Of a DNA stretch of 64,000 bases, positions 10,420 through 22,590 are shown in pieces. Made by a program: the position numbers and the translations under genes. The notes beneath the pieces were generated by a model that did not search any database, was not told where the DNA came from, and saw nothing but the letters and a program-made list of their open reading frames with translations. Each line of letters opens with the position of its first letter. Position 1 is the stretch's first letter. Source of the DNA: Isoetes taiwanensis (Eukaryota; Streptophyta; Lycopodiopsida; Isoetales; Isoetaceae); the NCBI GenBank assembly GCA_021234155.1, contig JAJEKV010000008.1, positions 11,980,131 to 12,044,130 of the forward strand, given 5' to 3'.

Positions 10420-12140
10420 CATGATGATGAGGTATCCCTTGATGTCATCTCTTCTACTGTGTATGTAAAGATTTTTATTTTGAGGAAATGTTGCAGTACA
10501 AATGATGCTGAAAACATGGGAAGTGGGAGAACAATTTGTCCATTGGTTCAATTAACTCCTTACCAAGCAAATTGGACAATTAAAGTAAAAGTAATGTGGA
10601 AAGGACCTTTACGAGAGTTTGAGAACAGGCGAAGACCGTTTAATGTGGAGCTAAGAGACAAGGATGTATGCAAATTTGAGTTGATTGGATTCTTACTTCC
10701 CTTGCTTTATGAATATTTAGAGAGTCGTCTTAATATATACAGGGAACGGAAATTCAAGCAACAATGTTTGACGAGGCAGCTGACAAATTCTACAATAAAC
10801 TTGAGTTGATGAAGGTAGGTTATAGGTTGATGCATAAATTGGGGATTATGTCATGAATAGAGGTAGTCGTTGAAGTTCTTTGTGGAGATGTAGGTGTATT
10901 ACATCTCTAAAAAAGTTGTTCGGCCTGCGAACATACAACCGTAAACCATGACTATCAAATAGCAGCTTTGATGCCGATCAATAATTGAAGTTGCGATGAT
11001 GGGACTGCGGTGGGAAACACAATGGAGCGTAAGTTTGCAAAAGTAGATGAATTGCACAAGAACCTTGATGGGAAAGTGGTCTTTGGTACATGAAATACTT
11101 TCCGATTTGTTTGTTATGGTATTGAGATAGAATATATTGTATAATTTCTCCTGCTTGCAGATGTCATTGGAATTGTTTGCTCAGTCTCGTGTGGCTCTGT
11201 TAAGAGTAGGAAATATGATAAGCAAGATGTTTTAAAACGTACCATCAGCCTCCTTGATAAAAGGTATTTTATGAATACAACCACAGCGCGGGTATTTTCT
11301 AACAAAGGAAACATATTCCGATTGGAAAAAGTGTAAAATGTGAGCCTATGGGAGATCTTCTTTGTGAATGAAGGAGAGAAGGCCGCATAAATGTTGTGTG
11401 ACATCCCAATAAATATCTTGACTTCGTGTTCGAGCTAGCAAATTTGAGGTTCTACTAATACTATTGATTGAATTAAATTGCTGATTGAAACTGCTGATTA
11501 GATAGTGTCTTCTTAGCAGTGTCTCTTTGTCAACAACAAATAAAATAATGATGGAATTAAATCCAAACACCTGTTATTCTTTCTTTACATTACATGGTAT
11601 GGGTTCGTGAGTTCCCTTTAAATATTGTAGCATGCTAATTCAATCACACTAAAGGTATGAGCAAGAGGGACCGAATGTACAACGATGCCCGTGGGTACAT
11701 TGCATGATAGTGCATTTGTATCAGACATATTACAACCTTCATTTGGGGATGGGCGGTGTAGGTTGTTAGTATGAGGTATATTGATTCCTTGCTTTTTTGT
11801 TAAAACTTATTCTAAAGGCTGCTTCTTGTGAAGATTGAGTACTTCAATGTTCGGATTATGTATAATCGTTTATTGATCCAAACCAGCCAATGTGGTATGA
11901 GGCATGTGTAAGATCAAGGGAGAAGGTAAGTGGCGAGAATCAAATTTTGGTGCGAAAATGTGGAAGCTGACTCTTGAACCATTAAAGAGGTGAGAGAGCT
12001 CGATTTACCAATTGGTTTGAATGGATGTGTGATGTCATTGTTATGATCATGTATATATTCCATGCAACGTTGGGAGATGCAACAGGAGAAATTGTAGTTA
12101 CTATCTTCAATAATGAAGGACAACAAATCTTAGGGCAATA
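10420..12140 (+). pseudogene. RPA1-like (replication protein A 70-kDa) gene, broken
   Basis: RPA1 binds single-stranded DNA through OB folds; Helitrons often carry a copy. Visible parts: QLTPYQANWTIKVKVMWKGP (about 10549-10608), the start of the first DNA-binding domain; in another frame EIQATMFDEAADKFYNKLEL (about 10749-10808); YYISKKVVRPANIQ (about 10897-10938); DVIGIVCSVSCGSVKSRKYD starting at 11160 directly after an intron acceptor TGCTTGCAG; and FHATLGDATGEIVVTIFNNE (about 12058-12117), matching the zinc-containing third domain. The retained acceptor shows the gene had introns rather than being a processed copy. Frames shift several times. It lies about 130 bp after the helicase end and on the same strand. 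Confidence 0.85.
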
Positions 12141-15100
12141 CCAAATGAGATGTCAAAATCAGGGATAATGTAAGATAAGATTGGGGTGAGATTCTGCTAA
12201 TGATTTTGTGATAGAAATTAACGAGGGTTATCGATTGCGGGGAGAATAATCAACAAGAATATTATTCTCTCTTTATGGAGCACCTTTGGATTAGCAAAAT
12301 ATTCCAGACTAAAGCGTAGTTCGGACAGAATACAATGGATTCAAGAGTCACGAGAGTTGTGGTTCGTGAAGTCCACGACTATAGATTGGGAAGCTGAATC
12401 TGAAGGTTAAGTCATAGACGGAATAAAGAGGTCTAAAATGAGATTGGGAGGAGAGTTTAATCGATTCAGGTTTGGAATCTCTAGTGGACAATGTATAGTT
12501 ATCGTTTGCATAAAGGAGCTGCAGCTTTACAGTGGTCGATCTAAGTAAGTAGTTAATTTGAAATTGATATTATGTCATCTATTAGAAACTTTGACTTTTG
12601 TTGTGAAGTTGTCTTTGTGTTTGGGATTTTGTTCTCAAACTCTATGTGTTTGCTTTATGAAGTTTTGCTTCCATGGTACCTGATAAATTTTGGTTAATTA
12701 GTAATAGCGAGAGGTACTTATATGAAGTGATTTGGATGATAGTATTCCAACAGTATCCATGATTAAACTTACGTGTGAAACTTATTGCTAATATTTGTCA
12801 CTCAAATGATGTTTAACAAGTGATAAATCTATTGATGGCATGACAACTGGTAAATTTAGTGGTGGTATTTGTCAACGAAGTGATGTGTATGATAACGTGT
12901 TTGAGAAAAAGACTGGTAAATTATAGGTTAGTTTTAGACGACCTGTGCGAGATTACTGGTATGCTTGAATAGTGAAGAGAGGGACGAGAAGGTTCATATG
13001 AAGGCGGGGATTCTTAATGACATAGGCGAGGTCAATAAGTTGGAGGTGGAGAATATATTCTTTGAAGGCAAAGTTGGCGTCTATTATAGCGATGCTTTGG
13101 AGTTCTGATTGAATATGAACCTCGGTACATGGACCATATTGAAGGCGAAATGCTCAAGCTCGAAACAATTTCCGAGTTCTCATGTACGGAAGGCTATTTG
13201 AGACTTTGCAATGAAAGATGATGACATGGAACACTTAAATAAGTTACAAAATAGAAAGTAGTTACAATGTCATTCTTATCAGAAAAGAACAACGGAATTT
13301 GAACAGAAACTGACTGATTGACATTCAGGAATGAATAAGTTCTCTGGAAACAATAGTGAGAAAGATCATGGTGCAATAAATCACGAGTATGATGACAAGG
13401 TGATTCAAGATTCAGAAGCATTTGATTGTAGTAACAAATGAAAGGGGAAAATTTGCTGGTAATAAAAGAAGTGTTATTAGAGCAATGTCTAACTTCGGAA
13501 GATAGAGCAAAGATAGCATTATCTAAGGCTATTCAATTAGATGGAGAATTTAGAAGCAATCTGGAACTTCTAAGGGAATGTAGTAGATTTGAAGCTCTTA
13601 CACATGCGACGTTCTCAATGTTTCATGCACGTCTTACCTTTGTTTTTGTATATGCGAAGGCGCAATTTCTTTAAATACAAATTCCATCCCGAATTACTTG
13701 TGAAGAGTTTGTTTTATTTTGCATTTTAAATTGGCCATTGCAACACCGTGGTTTGGTGGTAAGAGTCATTAAATATGTTGCATACAATTTCATGCGTATT
13801 CCGTGGGAAAGCTGTGGGAAACTCTAAAAAAGATGCTAGTTATGATGGTGTATTCCTTAGATTGAACTCTGCCGAGTATATGCTTTGCAATAAAGATATT
13901 GTATGGATACAAGTTACGGCCGGGATTTGATGTAATATAGGATAGAAAAATATAGCGATCTCGTGCCTCTATGTGATTTCCAAAACTTCAAATCTCTACA
14001 TATTGTTTACATTTCATTAACTATTTAAGCATATATTCTCAGTTTTTATAATGGATATCTGGTTATTGTATCATAGTGAGCAATGGGTCTATTGGGTATT
14101 CTATATGCATACACAAGTATTAGGATGCCAGCACAAAGGGGGGTTTGAATGATATTTAGTTGTTTAACAAATCATTTAAACATTTTAAACATTTAAACAC
14201 ATTATGATAGTTGCCTTTTTGTATGGAATGATTTCATGATATGGGATCTTAGTTTTTTGTTTTATGAATGTTTTCTACCTTATGTTTGCAGGGCATCAAG
14301 TTCGCATAGAGTTGCAAGGCAAAGTCGGGTGATCATAGCTGTGAATGAAGTTATTTCCGCCAAGACCGCTTGTGTGAATTATTTGGTCATCCTCAGCTAT
14401 GGAATCTTGAGAATAATATCTCGTTTCAAGACGTCGCATATGATCAAGAATGCTTTCTTCTTACGCAAGGTTGGTGTACAAAGAATGTCTGTCGAGTATA
14501 AGAATTCCCGTGCCTTTTCGATACATGTTGTTGTGCAAAACAAATCAAATGTCACAGTGTCTGACTGTCAAATCTCACCTACGGACGACACCAATGTTAC
14601 TAAGTTTGGGTCCGCAACATTTGCAACCGATTCATCTAACTTGTGAATAATAAATGCTTTGCAAATCTCAGATGATTTAATAGAAGCAGCTATTGTTGCA
14701 CTTCTCCCCTGCGGCCTAATACTATGGATCAGAAACAAATAGACATGTTCGTCCAATTCTTATGTATTTATCCAGTCCATTCTCTAAGAAATGTTCGAGT
14801 TTCCCATACCAACAAGTCTATGAAACTAGTTAGAAACAGTATTATCTGGCCTTTAGCTTTGTTGTGATGATTTGAAATAATGCCCAATGTGCACAATAAG
14901 GAGGTGATATATTTGACAAAATTTCTTCAGTGCACACAATATTTTAGATCTATAAGTAACTGATCTTACTCTAAATTTAAAAGGATTTTGGTGGCGGAAT
15001 CTCCATGCTTGAATAGAGTTGGCTCAATCAAGCCCTCGTTCCTTGGTTCGATTTGGGGAAAATTGGGATAGGGATCTAATTTGTCGCGCTTTAAATTAGC

Positions 15101-16090
15101 ACCCTCATTTTGGGCAATCGAGTTTGGCTAGGGGGTCTCCCTAACTAATGAATTAATTAGCTTAATTAACTTAATTAGGTAATTAACCTTTAATTAAACC
15201 CTTATTAATTTAGCATGGCTAAATTAATCGTTTATGGTTAATTCCGTAGGTTACATACCCCCGTGATGGCATGATTGTAGTACATCGATTTGTATCTAGA
15301 GAGAGCTGTCTTCTCATTAGGTTGAAGTGATAGTTTCACAAGAACCACCATAAGCGATGAATTCGGATCGTTGAAAGGTTATCCCACATGGCAACTTTAT
15401 GGCGAGATAGGATCCATTGGGTACTTTTCATGAAGGAAGGAGGTGAATCACGGAGATGGTGATGCGAGCTTGGGAGATTTGCAAAAGTGCGAAGGAATGT
15501 CAAATTTTTAGGGTTTAATTGGTGATATCATTCACCACATGCACCACATGTGACGACATGATTCACCAGATGTACGACATGTCAAAGATATGATTCACCA
15601 CATTAGTACACCTTGCAACAAACATATCGAGCGTCACATGGGATAACTAATACCTTCAAATTTACTGAATTCATCTTGCATAGATTAAAAATTCTGTCTC
15701 TTTTGTGTATTGGCTTCATTTTAGAGAATAGACGTTTGAATCCATATCCCAAGTTGGCTTCTTCTATGGAGGTAGTTGGTGTCGACTTTCACCAAATAAA
15801 CACATATGTTGTTTAAATCGCCGTTTCTCATAACGACAATGGTATGTTTCAAGATTGTTGCTAGAGATATTTTGTCTATCCAATTCTTATTTGTTTATGT
15901 AGTTCATTTTCTAAGAAATAAGTAGTTTGTTCTCCTTTCCTCTGAATTCATATATTGTATGAGTCTTAGAAAGCCATGCCCCTTGGACGTAAACCCGCAA
16001 TTGTTAGAATTCTAAATGAATTCAGTTCAATTACATGCATGCCATCTATATAATCTTAGATTGATTTATATCTAACATATATATGTTCTT
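12141..16090. other. Mostly non-coding stretch with two weak open frames
   Basis: Plus-strand frames at 13438-13674 (78 residues, amphipathic, Leu/Glu-rich) and 14236-14646 (136 residues, preceded by no clear start context) look mildly protein-like but match nothing I recognise. A cluster of short direct repeats built on GATTCACCACATG and ACGACATG fills 15525-15605. An AT-rich stretch of TTAATTAA-type words lies at 15150-15240. Nothing else supported. Confidence 0.35.
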
Positions 16091-16109
16091 ATGTTTGTCC
16101 TCTTGAATC

Positions 16110-16310
16110 CGACCGTTGATCCGAGATCCTACGGCTCACGTGGCTTTGGGACGTATCGTGCGGCCCAGATGGCTTGGGAGTTTGTGTATAGACTATATGT
16201 AAGCGATCCTACGGTCCAGGTTGATTCGATCCTGATCGTCGGCCTGAGATCCTACGGCTCACGTTGGTTTGGGACACATCCTACGGTGCACATGGCTTTA
16301 AGGCTCATGT
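16110..16310. repeat. Short repeats of a GATCCTACGG-CTCACGTGGCTTTGGG block
   Basis: GATCCTACGGCTCACGTGG (16131-16145 region) recurs as GATCCTACGGTCCAGG near 16205 and GATCCTACGGCTCACGTTGG near 16250, with related GGGACGTATCGTGCGGC / GGGACACATCCTACGGTGC blocks after each full copy. The three copies are 60-70 bp apart. Probably an internal repeat of a small non-autonomous element. No terminal repeats identified. Confidence 0.5.
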
Positions 16311-16349
16311 TGAATGCTCGTTTCTTAAGGAAAGGCTTTTAAAATTTTT

Positions 16350-16430
16350 TATGTTATTGGGGGGATTCGAACCCTAGCCCTTAACCCCCCAAACCCCCCA
16401 CTCTAACCACTAGACCAAGCATTAGTTCTA
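16350..16430 (-). repeat. tRNA-derived (SINE-like) head
   Basis: Read on the minus strand, TGGTCTAGTGGTTAGAG resembles a tRNA D-arm/A box and GGTTCGAATCCCCCC a T-arm/B box, separated by a G-rich segment. The flanking bases do not pair into a seven-base acceptor stem and no anticodon arm is evident, so this is a polymerase III promoter relic of a SINE or tRNA pseudogene rather than a working tRNA gene. Confidence 0.5.
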
Positions 16431-16479
16431 TGAATAGTTTATGTTTCAAATATACTTAAGGGTAATGTTTTAATTAAAA

Positions 16480-16800
16480 TAAAATAGAATATAACATTCT
16501 AGATAGTTCAAGAATGGGAATCTTTGGAAATGTAAGGGAATAGGGAAATACTTCTAGAAAGTTCTAGGATGTTTTGAAAGTTTCATAATGTTCCAGAAAG
16601 TTCTAGAAATTTCTAGAATGTAAGGGAATCGAGGAGAATTAAAGGGAATATAAGGAAATCTCATAAATTGTAAGAGAATGTAAAAAATATTTACAAAGTC
16701 GATGGAATCGCTAAAATCTAGTTGAATCTAAGGGGATCTTCATAATATCTAAGGGAATCTAAGAAAATCTTGATGAAATCTTAGAGTCTTTTTTAAGATT
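16480..16800. repeat. Short-period degenerate repeat (TTCTAGAA and AAGGGAATCT words)
   Basis: The first half is dominated by AGTTCTAGAA/TGTTCTAGAA words, the second half by TAAGGGAATCTAAGAAAATCT-like words with 10-15 nt periodicity and many substitutions. The same style of sequence recurs at 19.33-19.76 kb, 28.31-28.45 kb and weakly at 63.4-63.6 kb. Confidence 0.65.
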
Positions 16801-17720
16801 TTGCAAAGAGCCACAATAGAATGTTCTAAAATGTTTCATAATAAAGGTGTACAATATAAATGTTGAAAAAAAAATGTTCTAGATGCTCAGGGCAAGCGCC
16901 TTAGTCTAAAAATAGAAAGTGTTTTAGAAATGTTGCACAGATCCAAAATAGATTATTTTGAAAGGTTCTAAATGCTCATGGGTAAGCACCTCAATCAAAA
17001 TAGAAAATTCTAATTCCAGAGGGATTGGCTTCGGATTTTGTCTTGCAGGTCCGCCAGCATTTAGGCTTCGATCCTTCTTTGTCTTCCATGGCTATAGCAT
17101 ATTAGAGCATAATAGAAGCAGATGGAACAGATAAAACACGGATGAATAGGTTTTGAAGAGCTTTTATTTACGGGGCTGCAGGGTAAAATATTAGCCCAGT
17201 TTCGGTTGCTCCAGCCCAGTTTTTGGTGAGAAACATGTTCATACATCCAAAGAGTGTTCTAAGCATCTGCTGTATGGCCTATGAGAATGAGCCTGCGCTA
17301 TATGTTCCTGGAACCATGACTCCAACCGAGGTTTGTGAATCTTGTGGTTGCACTCATGCTTCAGTTTCTTTATTATACTAGCTCCTTTTATTAGGTGGAA
17401 GCTGTATACAGCCATGGACCTTTGCTCGTTGGCAAATTCTGAAGTTGGTAGCTTTTGGCAAATTCTGACTATAAGAATAATAAAACATTATGTTCAACAG
17501 CAGAGGGGTTCATACATGTCAGAGAAATTTCTTCTAGAACCTAGGTGGTAGAATGGGATATTATCGAAATATATAATGTGATGGATATTATCGAGATGGA
17601 TATTATTGAGATGTAGCACGTTGCTTCTATTTCTTATGTTCAACATCTGTGGAAAATTCTCTGAGCTGTTCAAGTTGTGAAACTATATCAATGTATGGGC
17701 ATATCTTTCAAACAAACTCA
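16801..17720. other. Unassigned stretch
   Basis: AT-rich sequence with two related segments built on GCTCAGGGCAAGCGCC (16888) and GCTCATGGGTAAGCACC (16975), both followed by AAAATAGAAA. No gene supported. The open frames at 17061-17246 (minus) and 17342-17551 (plus) are unrecognised. Confidence 0.3.
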
Positions 17721-17760
17721 TAGTTGTTGCTATTAAATGGTAGTTGTTGCTATTAAATGG
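17721..17760. repeat. Exact 2 x 20-bp tandem duplication
   Basis: TAGTTGTTGCTATTAAATGG occurs twice back to back with no mismatch, indicating a recent slippage or repair event. Confidence 0.9.
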
Positions 17761-18031
17761 TTGAATCCTGATTTCTAGAATTCATTTTTTATCAAATGAG
17801 GACATTAGCAAAATACAAAAAACATTTGTCCATTTGTTCTATTGCAATAGATTAGATCAAACATGTGATCTCATAGAAAACAATTGTATGTCAATGATAT
17901 GTCATGATTCTCCTCAAGAATTATCACCAACATTTGGTGTCTCTGGTCCTAACCGGGTACGGAATCCCACCTCGCTATTTTGGATCCTTTGACCACTCGA
18001 GCAAAGACTATATGATGCCTTGCCGGAAATT

Positions 18032-18304
18032 GGTATAAAATGTATTATTGCCCCTAATGCTTTAGAGCTATTTATTTATCTATTAAGAAACATTAAGGCG
18101 TAGCATGCTCAATCACCGTGCCGATGCCAAAATAGCAATCGCTTTGTGTCAATTCTCTGGGTAGCAAAGCTAATTGGATGATGCAAAGACCCCATTTATG
18201 GATTCTCACTTTCTAAATTGTCTAAATAAACCATTGTTTTATTATCTTAAAGATATTTTCACGGTATAAATTTTATTATTGCCCCTAATGCTTTAGAGCT
18301 ATTT
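18032..18304. repeat. Pair of direct repeats of about 45 bp, 226 bp apart
   Basis: A GGTATAAA...TATTATTGCCCCTAATGC...TTTAGAGCTATTTAT block is found at about 18032-18076 and 18258-18304 with few differences. The intervening sequence is unrelated, so this may be a trace of a small insertion flanked by duplicated sequence, or a local duplication. Confidence 0.6.
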
Positions 18305-19320
18305 ATCAATGCCCTTAGGTATAAAATATGTCATCCAGCACAAGCGTCCCTTAGCCTAAGAAATACTAAGGTGCACCAATTGGTTAAAATGCTTAGAGTG
18401 GACTTATCATTTTGAAGCGCAGACAAAACCAAACATAAAGTGTGTTACATAGATTAGATCTCCCATAAGTCATGTAAGGTAAGAAAGCCATGAAAGGTTG
18501 ATCTCCGACACAAACAAAATCAATAGGAAAAATAGAGAAGAGGAAAAAATCTCAAGTGGATTATTATATCTGGGCCTATTCCTGTGGGCATAGATTCTAG
18601 CTAAGAAGCTAAGTGAGAAAATTATCTTTGTTGATTCTGAATCCCTCACCCCTTCTTTGCTTACCCATTTCACAAGCATCTTATTTAACAACCCATATAG
18701 ACCTAAATGTGCATGTTTTTTAGCTATGCTTTGAAAGTAGCTCAAATCCATCTCGTAGAAGTAGTGGCAACTGCAAAAGACGCATATATGCTAGATGCAT
18801 TCTTTTCTAGATGTTAACATATTCTACATACGGCTTGACAATTGCTATATGAACTTTGCAAAGTCTTGCTTTTCCCTATTTCGTCCCAAACTCATGGATA
18901 ATTTTTGTTTTCCATGGCTATAGGCAGCAATAATATTTCTATTTGTAAACATGTAAATCAAAATTTGATGTGGACCACGTTTCAACCCTCTAGGCCATCT
19001 TTTTGTTCCATGGACCAATTTAAAAACAAGGTTGCTCAATAAAATAAAATTTTTAATAGCCAAGAGTTGATATCAAACCTACATATTTTGTTGCTTTAAT
19101 TTAGTTTATTTGACCGTATGGGTCATTTTAACTTTAAGTCGCACCCAATCGTCATGTCCATGTTACCTTCTGACAATTGTATTCTATCATATTAGTGAAT
19201 GAGTCGTATAAAGAGCCTATAAGCGTATTGTTTCCTTAGTTTAAACTAGATAGGCAATAAGTGAATGAATTTTATGGCTTTGCCATCTATTTCTCATCCA
19301 GACATACATGAGAATATCAA
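18305..19320. other. Unassigned stretch
   Basis: No recognisable coding sequence. The minus-strand open frames at 18470-18751 and 18845-19063 have no family resemblance and no supporting signals. Confidence 0.3.
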
Positions 19321-19329
19321 TTCTTCCAG

Positions 19330-19760
19330 TTTTCGTTTCTTGGAAAATCTATAGGAATCTCAAGATAATCTAACGGAATGTTTAAGAATCTTAGAATATG
19401 CAACAACCGGAACTTGCATCATAAGAACATCTTTGGCCCGGAGGAATACGCCGCATTCTAATGCTATAATGTAAATGTAATCTAAGGGAATCTCATAAAA
19501 TGTAAGCAAATGTTCATAGATTTTAAAGGGAATTGCATGAAATGTAATAGAACCTAGGAGGATCTCATAAAATCTAACCAAATTTAAAAAGCGAACCTCT
19601 TGAGGAATCTCATGGAATTTGAAGGAATCTAAGAGAATCTTCATAAGTCATAGAGAATCTAGGGCAATCTTGATAGGATCAAAGGATATCTCACAAAATT
19701 TAAGAGAATCCAAGGAATTCTCATAAAATCTAATGGATTCTTGGAGAACCAAAGGAATCC
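19330..19760. repeat. Short-period degenerate repeat (AATCTAAGGGAATCTCATAA words)
   Basis: Words of the type GGAATCTCATAAAATCTAA and AGAGAATCT recur about every 10-20 nt over more than 400 bp, diverged but clearly related to 16.6-16.8 kb and 28.31-28.4 kb. An AT-rich TCTATCTATATC microsatellite follows at 19762-19797. Confidence 0.65.
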
Positions 19761-19883
19761 TCATCTATCTATCTATATCTATATATATCTATATATACAA
19801 GAAACTTATCGCGGCGCCAAGGCCACCATTAACGCTTCTTCTCGACCCCATGTCCTCTACCTACACACTCATTAGCGCTTCCA

Positions 19884-19981
19884 ATGGTTCATCTTTCCAT
19901 CCCTTTGTCTTCAATCTAAATTATATTTGGAGCGATGGTTCATCTTTCCATCCCTTTGTCTTCAATCTAAATTATATTTGG
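19884..19981. repeat. Tandem duplication, 47-bp unit with 4-nt spacer
   Basis: A 47-nt unit beginning ATGGTTCATCTTTCCATCCC and ending TTATATTTGG is present at 19884-19930 and again, identically, at 19935-19981. Confidence 0.9.
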
Positions 19982-20004
19982 TTCATATGACAACTCAAAG
20001 CAGG

Positions 20005-20060
20005 TGGGACTTGAACCCGCAATGTTGCCGTATGTTCTTGTGCCCGTAAGATAGATGGAT
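20005..20060 (-). repeat. Possible tRNA-derived element, B box only
   Basis: The minus strand reads GCGGGTTCAAGTCCCACC, a good B-box/T-arm, but no convincing A box is placed about 40-60 nt upstream. Kept as a possible SINE fragment. Confidence 0.3.
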
Positions 20061-20069
20061 GTTGTTTCA

Positions 20070-20920
20070 AGTACCATGAGATTTCATTTTGCTCATGGTG
20101 CAAGGGGATGCAAGGGGAGAGCGCTAACACTATAGAAAAGAGAAAAAACAACTACTATAAAAAGACAAATAGAAAGGGGGAACAAAGTACTAACATTATA
20201 GGAGGGGAACTCAAGGGAAATAGGAAGGAATAACGAAAGGAATAAAAACACAAAGAAAGAGCTAGAACACATGCTTTTGGTTGGGGGGAGGGGGGCATGA
20301 ATTCAGATCAAACCACATGTGAATGAAGAACACTAAAATTTAAGGATAGCGCCCAAAAACTCAAGCAGATGAGTTGTTGCAGACGAAAGTGGAGCCCTTG
20401 CATTTATATAAGTGCACATCCACTAAGATGTGGACACTTGCCAAGCAAATGTGATTAGACATTTAAATGGTCTGATATTGCAAGCATTTAATGAAGGATA
20501 ATATCGGGTAGGCCTAATCATGAACGTGGGCACGTGATAATTTTTGAAGCCGTAGATAGGACAATAGGAAGCTATTTTAGTTGGAGTTATTGCCATCACA
20601 GATACACCTCATGTCAATGTCAAGGAATATCTTAATAATATCACGTCACATCAAGACGTCATCTCTGTCTGGAGATTCAAGGAAGAAAGTTGGGATCATC
20701 GTATAGTTTCTAGTCTGATTCAATGAATTTAATATTGGGAATGGTGTGCAGGCCCAACTTTGGGACATGCATCTGCAAGCCATGTCGAGGATTCATTCCA
20801 TCCTAATGCCCTTGGTGGGGAAAAAAACATACAGCTGCTTAACGGTTCTCTGTCTGAAGGGGAAAAAAAAAACTCAGTTTCTTCACGGTTCAAAGGCTTT
20901 GTAGTATTTTTCTTTTGCAA
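20070..20920. other. Unassigned stretch
   Basis: Contains purine-rich sequence (20100-20300, including a GGTTGGGGGGAGGGGGG tract) and no supported gene. Confidence 0.3.
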
Positions 20921-20924
20921 TTTT

Positions 20925-21551
20925 TTTTCTTAGAATCACATGATATTAGAATCACATGATAGTGCCGCTTGGGTTTTCACGATGATGCCAATCCCGGGGA
21001 GCTCTGGACCTGCCTATTTTTTGGTTTAATCCCATAAATTACCGAGGATTCAAATGTTTGAAGGATGTAATCGGTTACGGTTGCTTGGCATAGGCATGGG
21101 TTTTAGAACTTGGGTGCGAGGCATGGGTTTGAAGCATTTTCGCCAATCTCGATTGGAGGAAATTTTAAGGTGTTTGGACACAGTGCTCACAATCGCGAGC
21201 TAGAAGAGTTCTTTTGGCATGCAAACCGTCTAAAAGGGAGGATTTGAAGCTCTTCTAATAGATGGCTTGGTATCTTTCCCCGCTTCCACCATCAAGTCCC
21301 CTGGTGATGGCATGAGCACAAACCCACCGGGGATCAAGTTTGATATCCGCCCCCCGCCACGCATGGTATGCACGCTTAAAAGCGGTTCCCACCGGACTGG
21401 AGGTAGAAACGAGAAATGGCCTTTGAAACATATTTTACGTGTTGATATAGGACTCATCACCATGTCCATAACGATAAGTTCTGGTGCAATTTTTTTTTAG
21501 AATCACATGATAGTGCCGCTTGGGTTTCTCGATGCCAATCCCGGGGAGCTA
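20925..21551. repeat. Pair of direct repeats of about 65 bp, about 560 bp apart
   Basis: A T run followed by TTAGAATCACATGATA, GTGCCGCTTGGGTTT and GATGCCAATCCCGGGGAGCT occurs at about 20928-21002 and 21487-21550. In the left copy TTAGAATCACATGAT is itself duplicated in tandem. The right copy lacks 'ACGAT' before the GATGCC. Could be internal repeats of a small element or a segmental duplication. Confidence 0.6.
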
Positions 21552-22590
21552 TTCGACACAGCATCTCTCGGTGATAACCCATACCATGATCATCCGCTTT
21601 CGGTTTCTTTGTTAGAGTTCATGTGATGAGTCCTGAGGATGAATATAATAGCGGTTGTAGCGAGGCATGGCCTTGGGCTAAATACATAAGTAGTCTACAA
21701 AATTCCAAAGATAAAACAGAGTGATTGTACCCCCAAACAGTAAACCATTGCATCTTTTTTTCCGTGATGCGTGAGAAGAGAACACTAAGACGGCACCACC
21801 AGTTAGAAGCAAATCAAAGAACGGCTGTTTCACGGCCCAAGAAAACACCCCAATTCTTCTTCTTCTTCCGGGTTTTTTTTTACCATAATAGAATCCGCGT
21901 GGGATGCCTTTCCGCCGGTGGTTGATATGTACAAATGCCACAACTTTTGTATTGCTCGTAATCGCAAGTGGTCGAACACTTCTAAATTTCTTTTAGGAAG
22001 CTAACCCCCGCCTATCATTTGTCAGTCGATCCGAGGAAGAAGTCGAGATGGCGGATCCTTTAAAATGGAGTTGGGCAACATCTCATCTTCGCTTTCCCAT
22101 TTTTGGCTCTCTTGAGAAATTCTTGGAATAGAAATGCAGAAAGTTGCACCTAAATTCGCGGAATCGGGCCATTCTTCATCGTAAATTAGTCTCAAAGCGG
22201 TCGAGGCTGCAGGGAAGCTTGGCTACTTAAGTGATCGCCTTTTAGAGGCTCACCAACCCCACTCAAAGATTGCATAAAAACACAGATCTGGAAGCACCCA
22301 ATTCTTACAAAATATACCCAAAGCTTGTTGAAGCCAATAGCACAAACTAGAGTATTTAAGCCATCGCCATTTTTACAACAGTGAGGGAGATAGGCTTTGA
22401 CCTGAAATGATTCAGCTCAAAACCAAATAAGAACAAAAAACGCTATCTCTGGTTTTCTTTTTCTTGTATTTGGAAATGCAATATAATGTCGTGGTTTCAA
22501 TTCCCACCTCTCCTCACCATAAATATTACACTTCTTTTTAAGAACAAATTATACTTTGCTTTACATGTAGTGATATAGTAATAAAAAGCA
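21552..22590. other. Unassigned stretch
   Basis: Open frames at 21678-21941 (minus) and 21725-21925 (plus) overlap each other and have no family resemblance. Nothing further supported. Confidence 0.3.

Larger units (their letters stand above)
7905..12140 (+). mobile_element. Decayed Helitron (RepHel followed by RPA1)
   Basis: The order Rep domain, Pif1-like helicase, then a replication protein A large-subunit-like gene on one strand is the known coding layout of plant Helitrons, which transpose by a rolling-circle mechanism. Rep motifs begin near 7905 and the RPA-like reading ends near 12140. Terminal 5'-TC and 3'-CTRR with hairpin were not located, so the given limits are those of recognisable coding only. 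All frames are broken, so this copy cannot encode its own proteins. Confidence 0.85.

Noticed and set aside
16350-16430. Functional tRNA gene on the minus strand
   Set aside because: A- and B-box-like motifs are present but there is no acceptor stem or anticodon arm, and the D-to-T spacing is filled by G/C runs.
18470-18751. 93-residue minus-strand ORF
   Set aside because: Hydrophobic and isolated, with no family resemblance; consistent with AT-rich chance frame.
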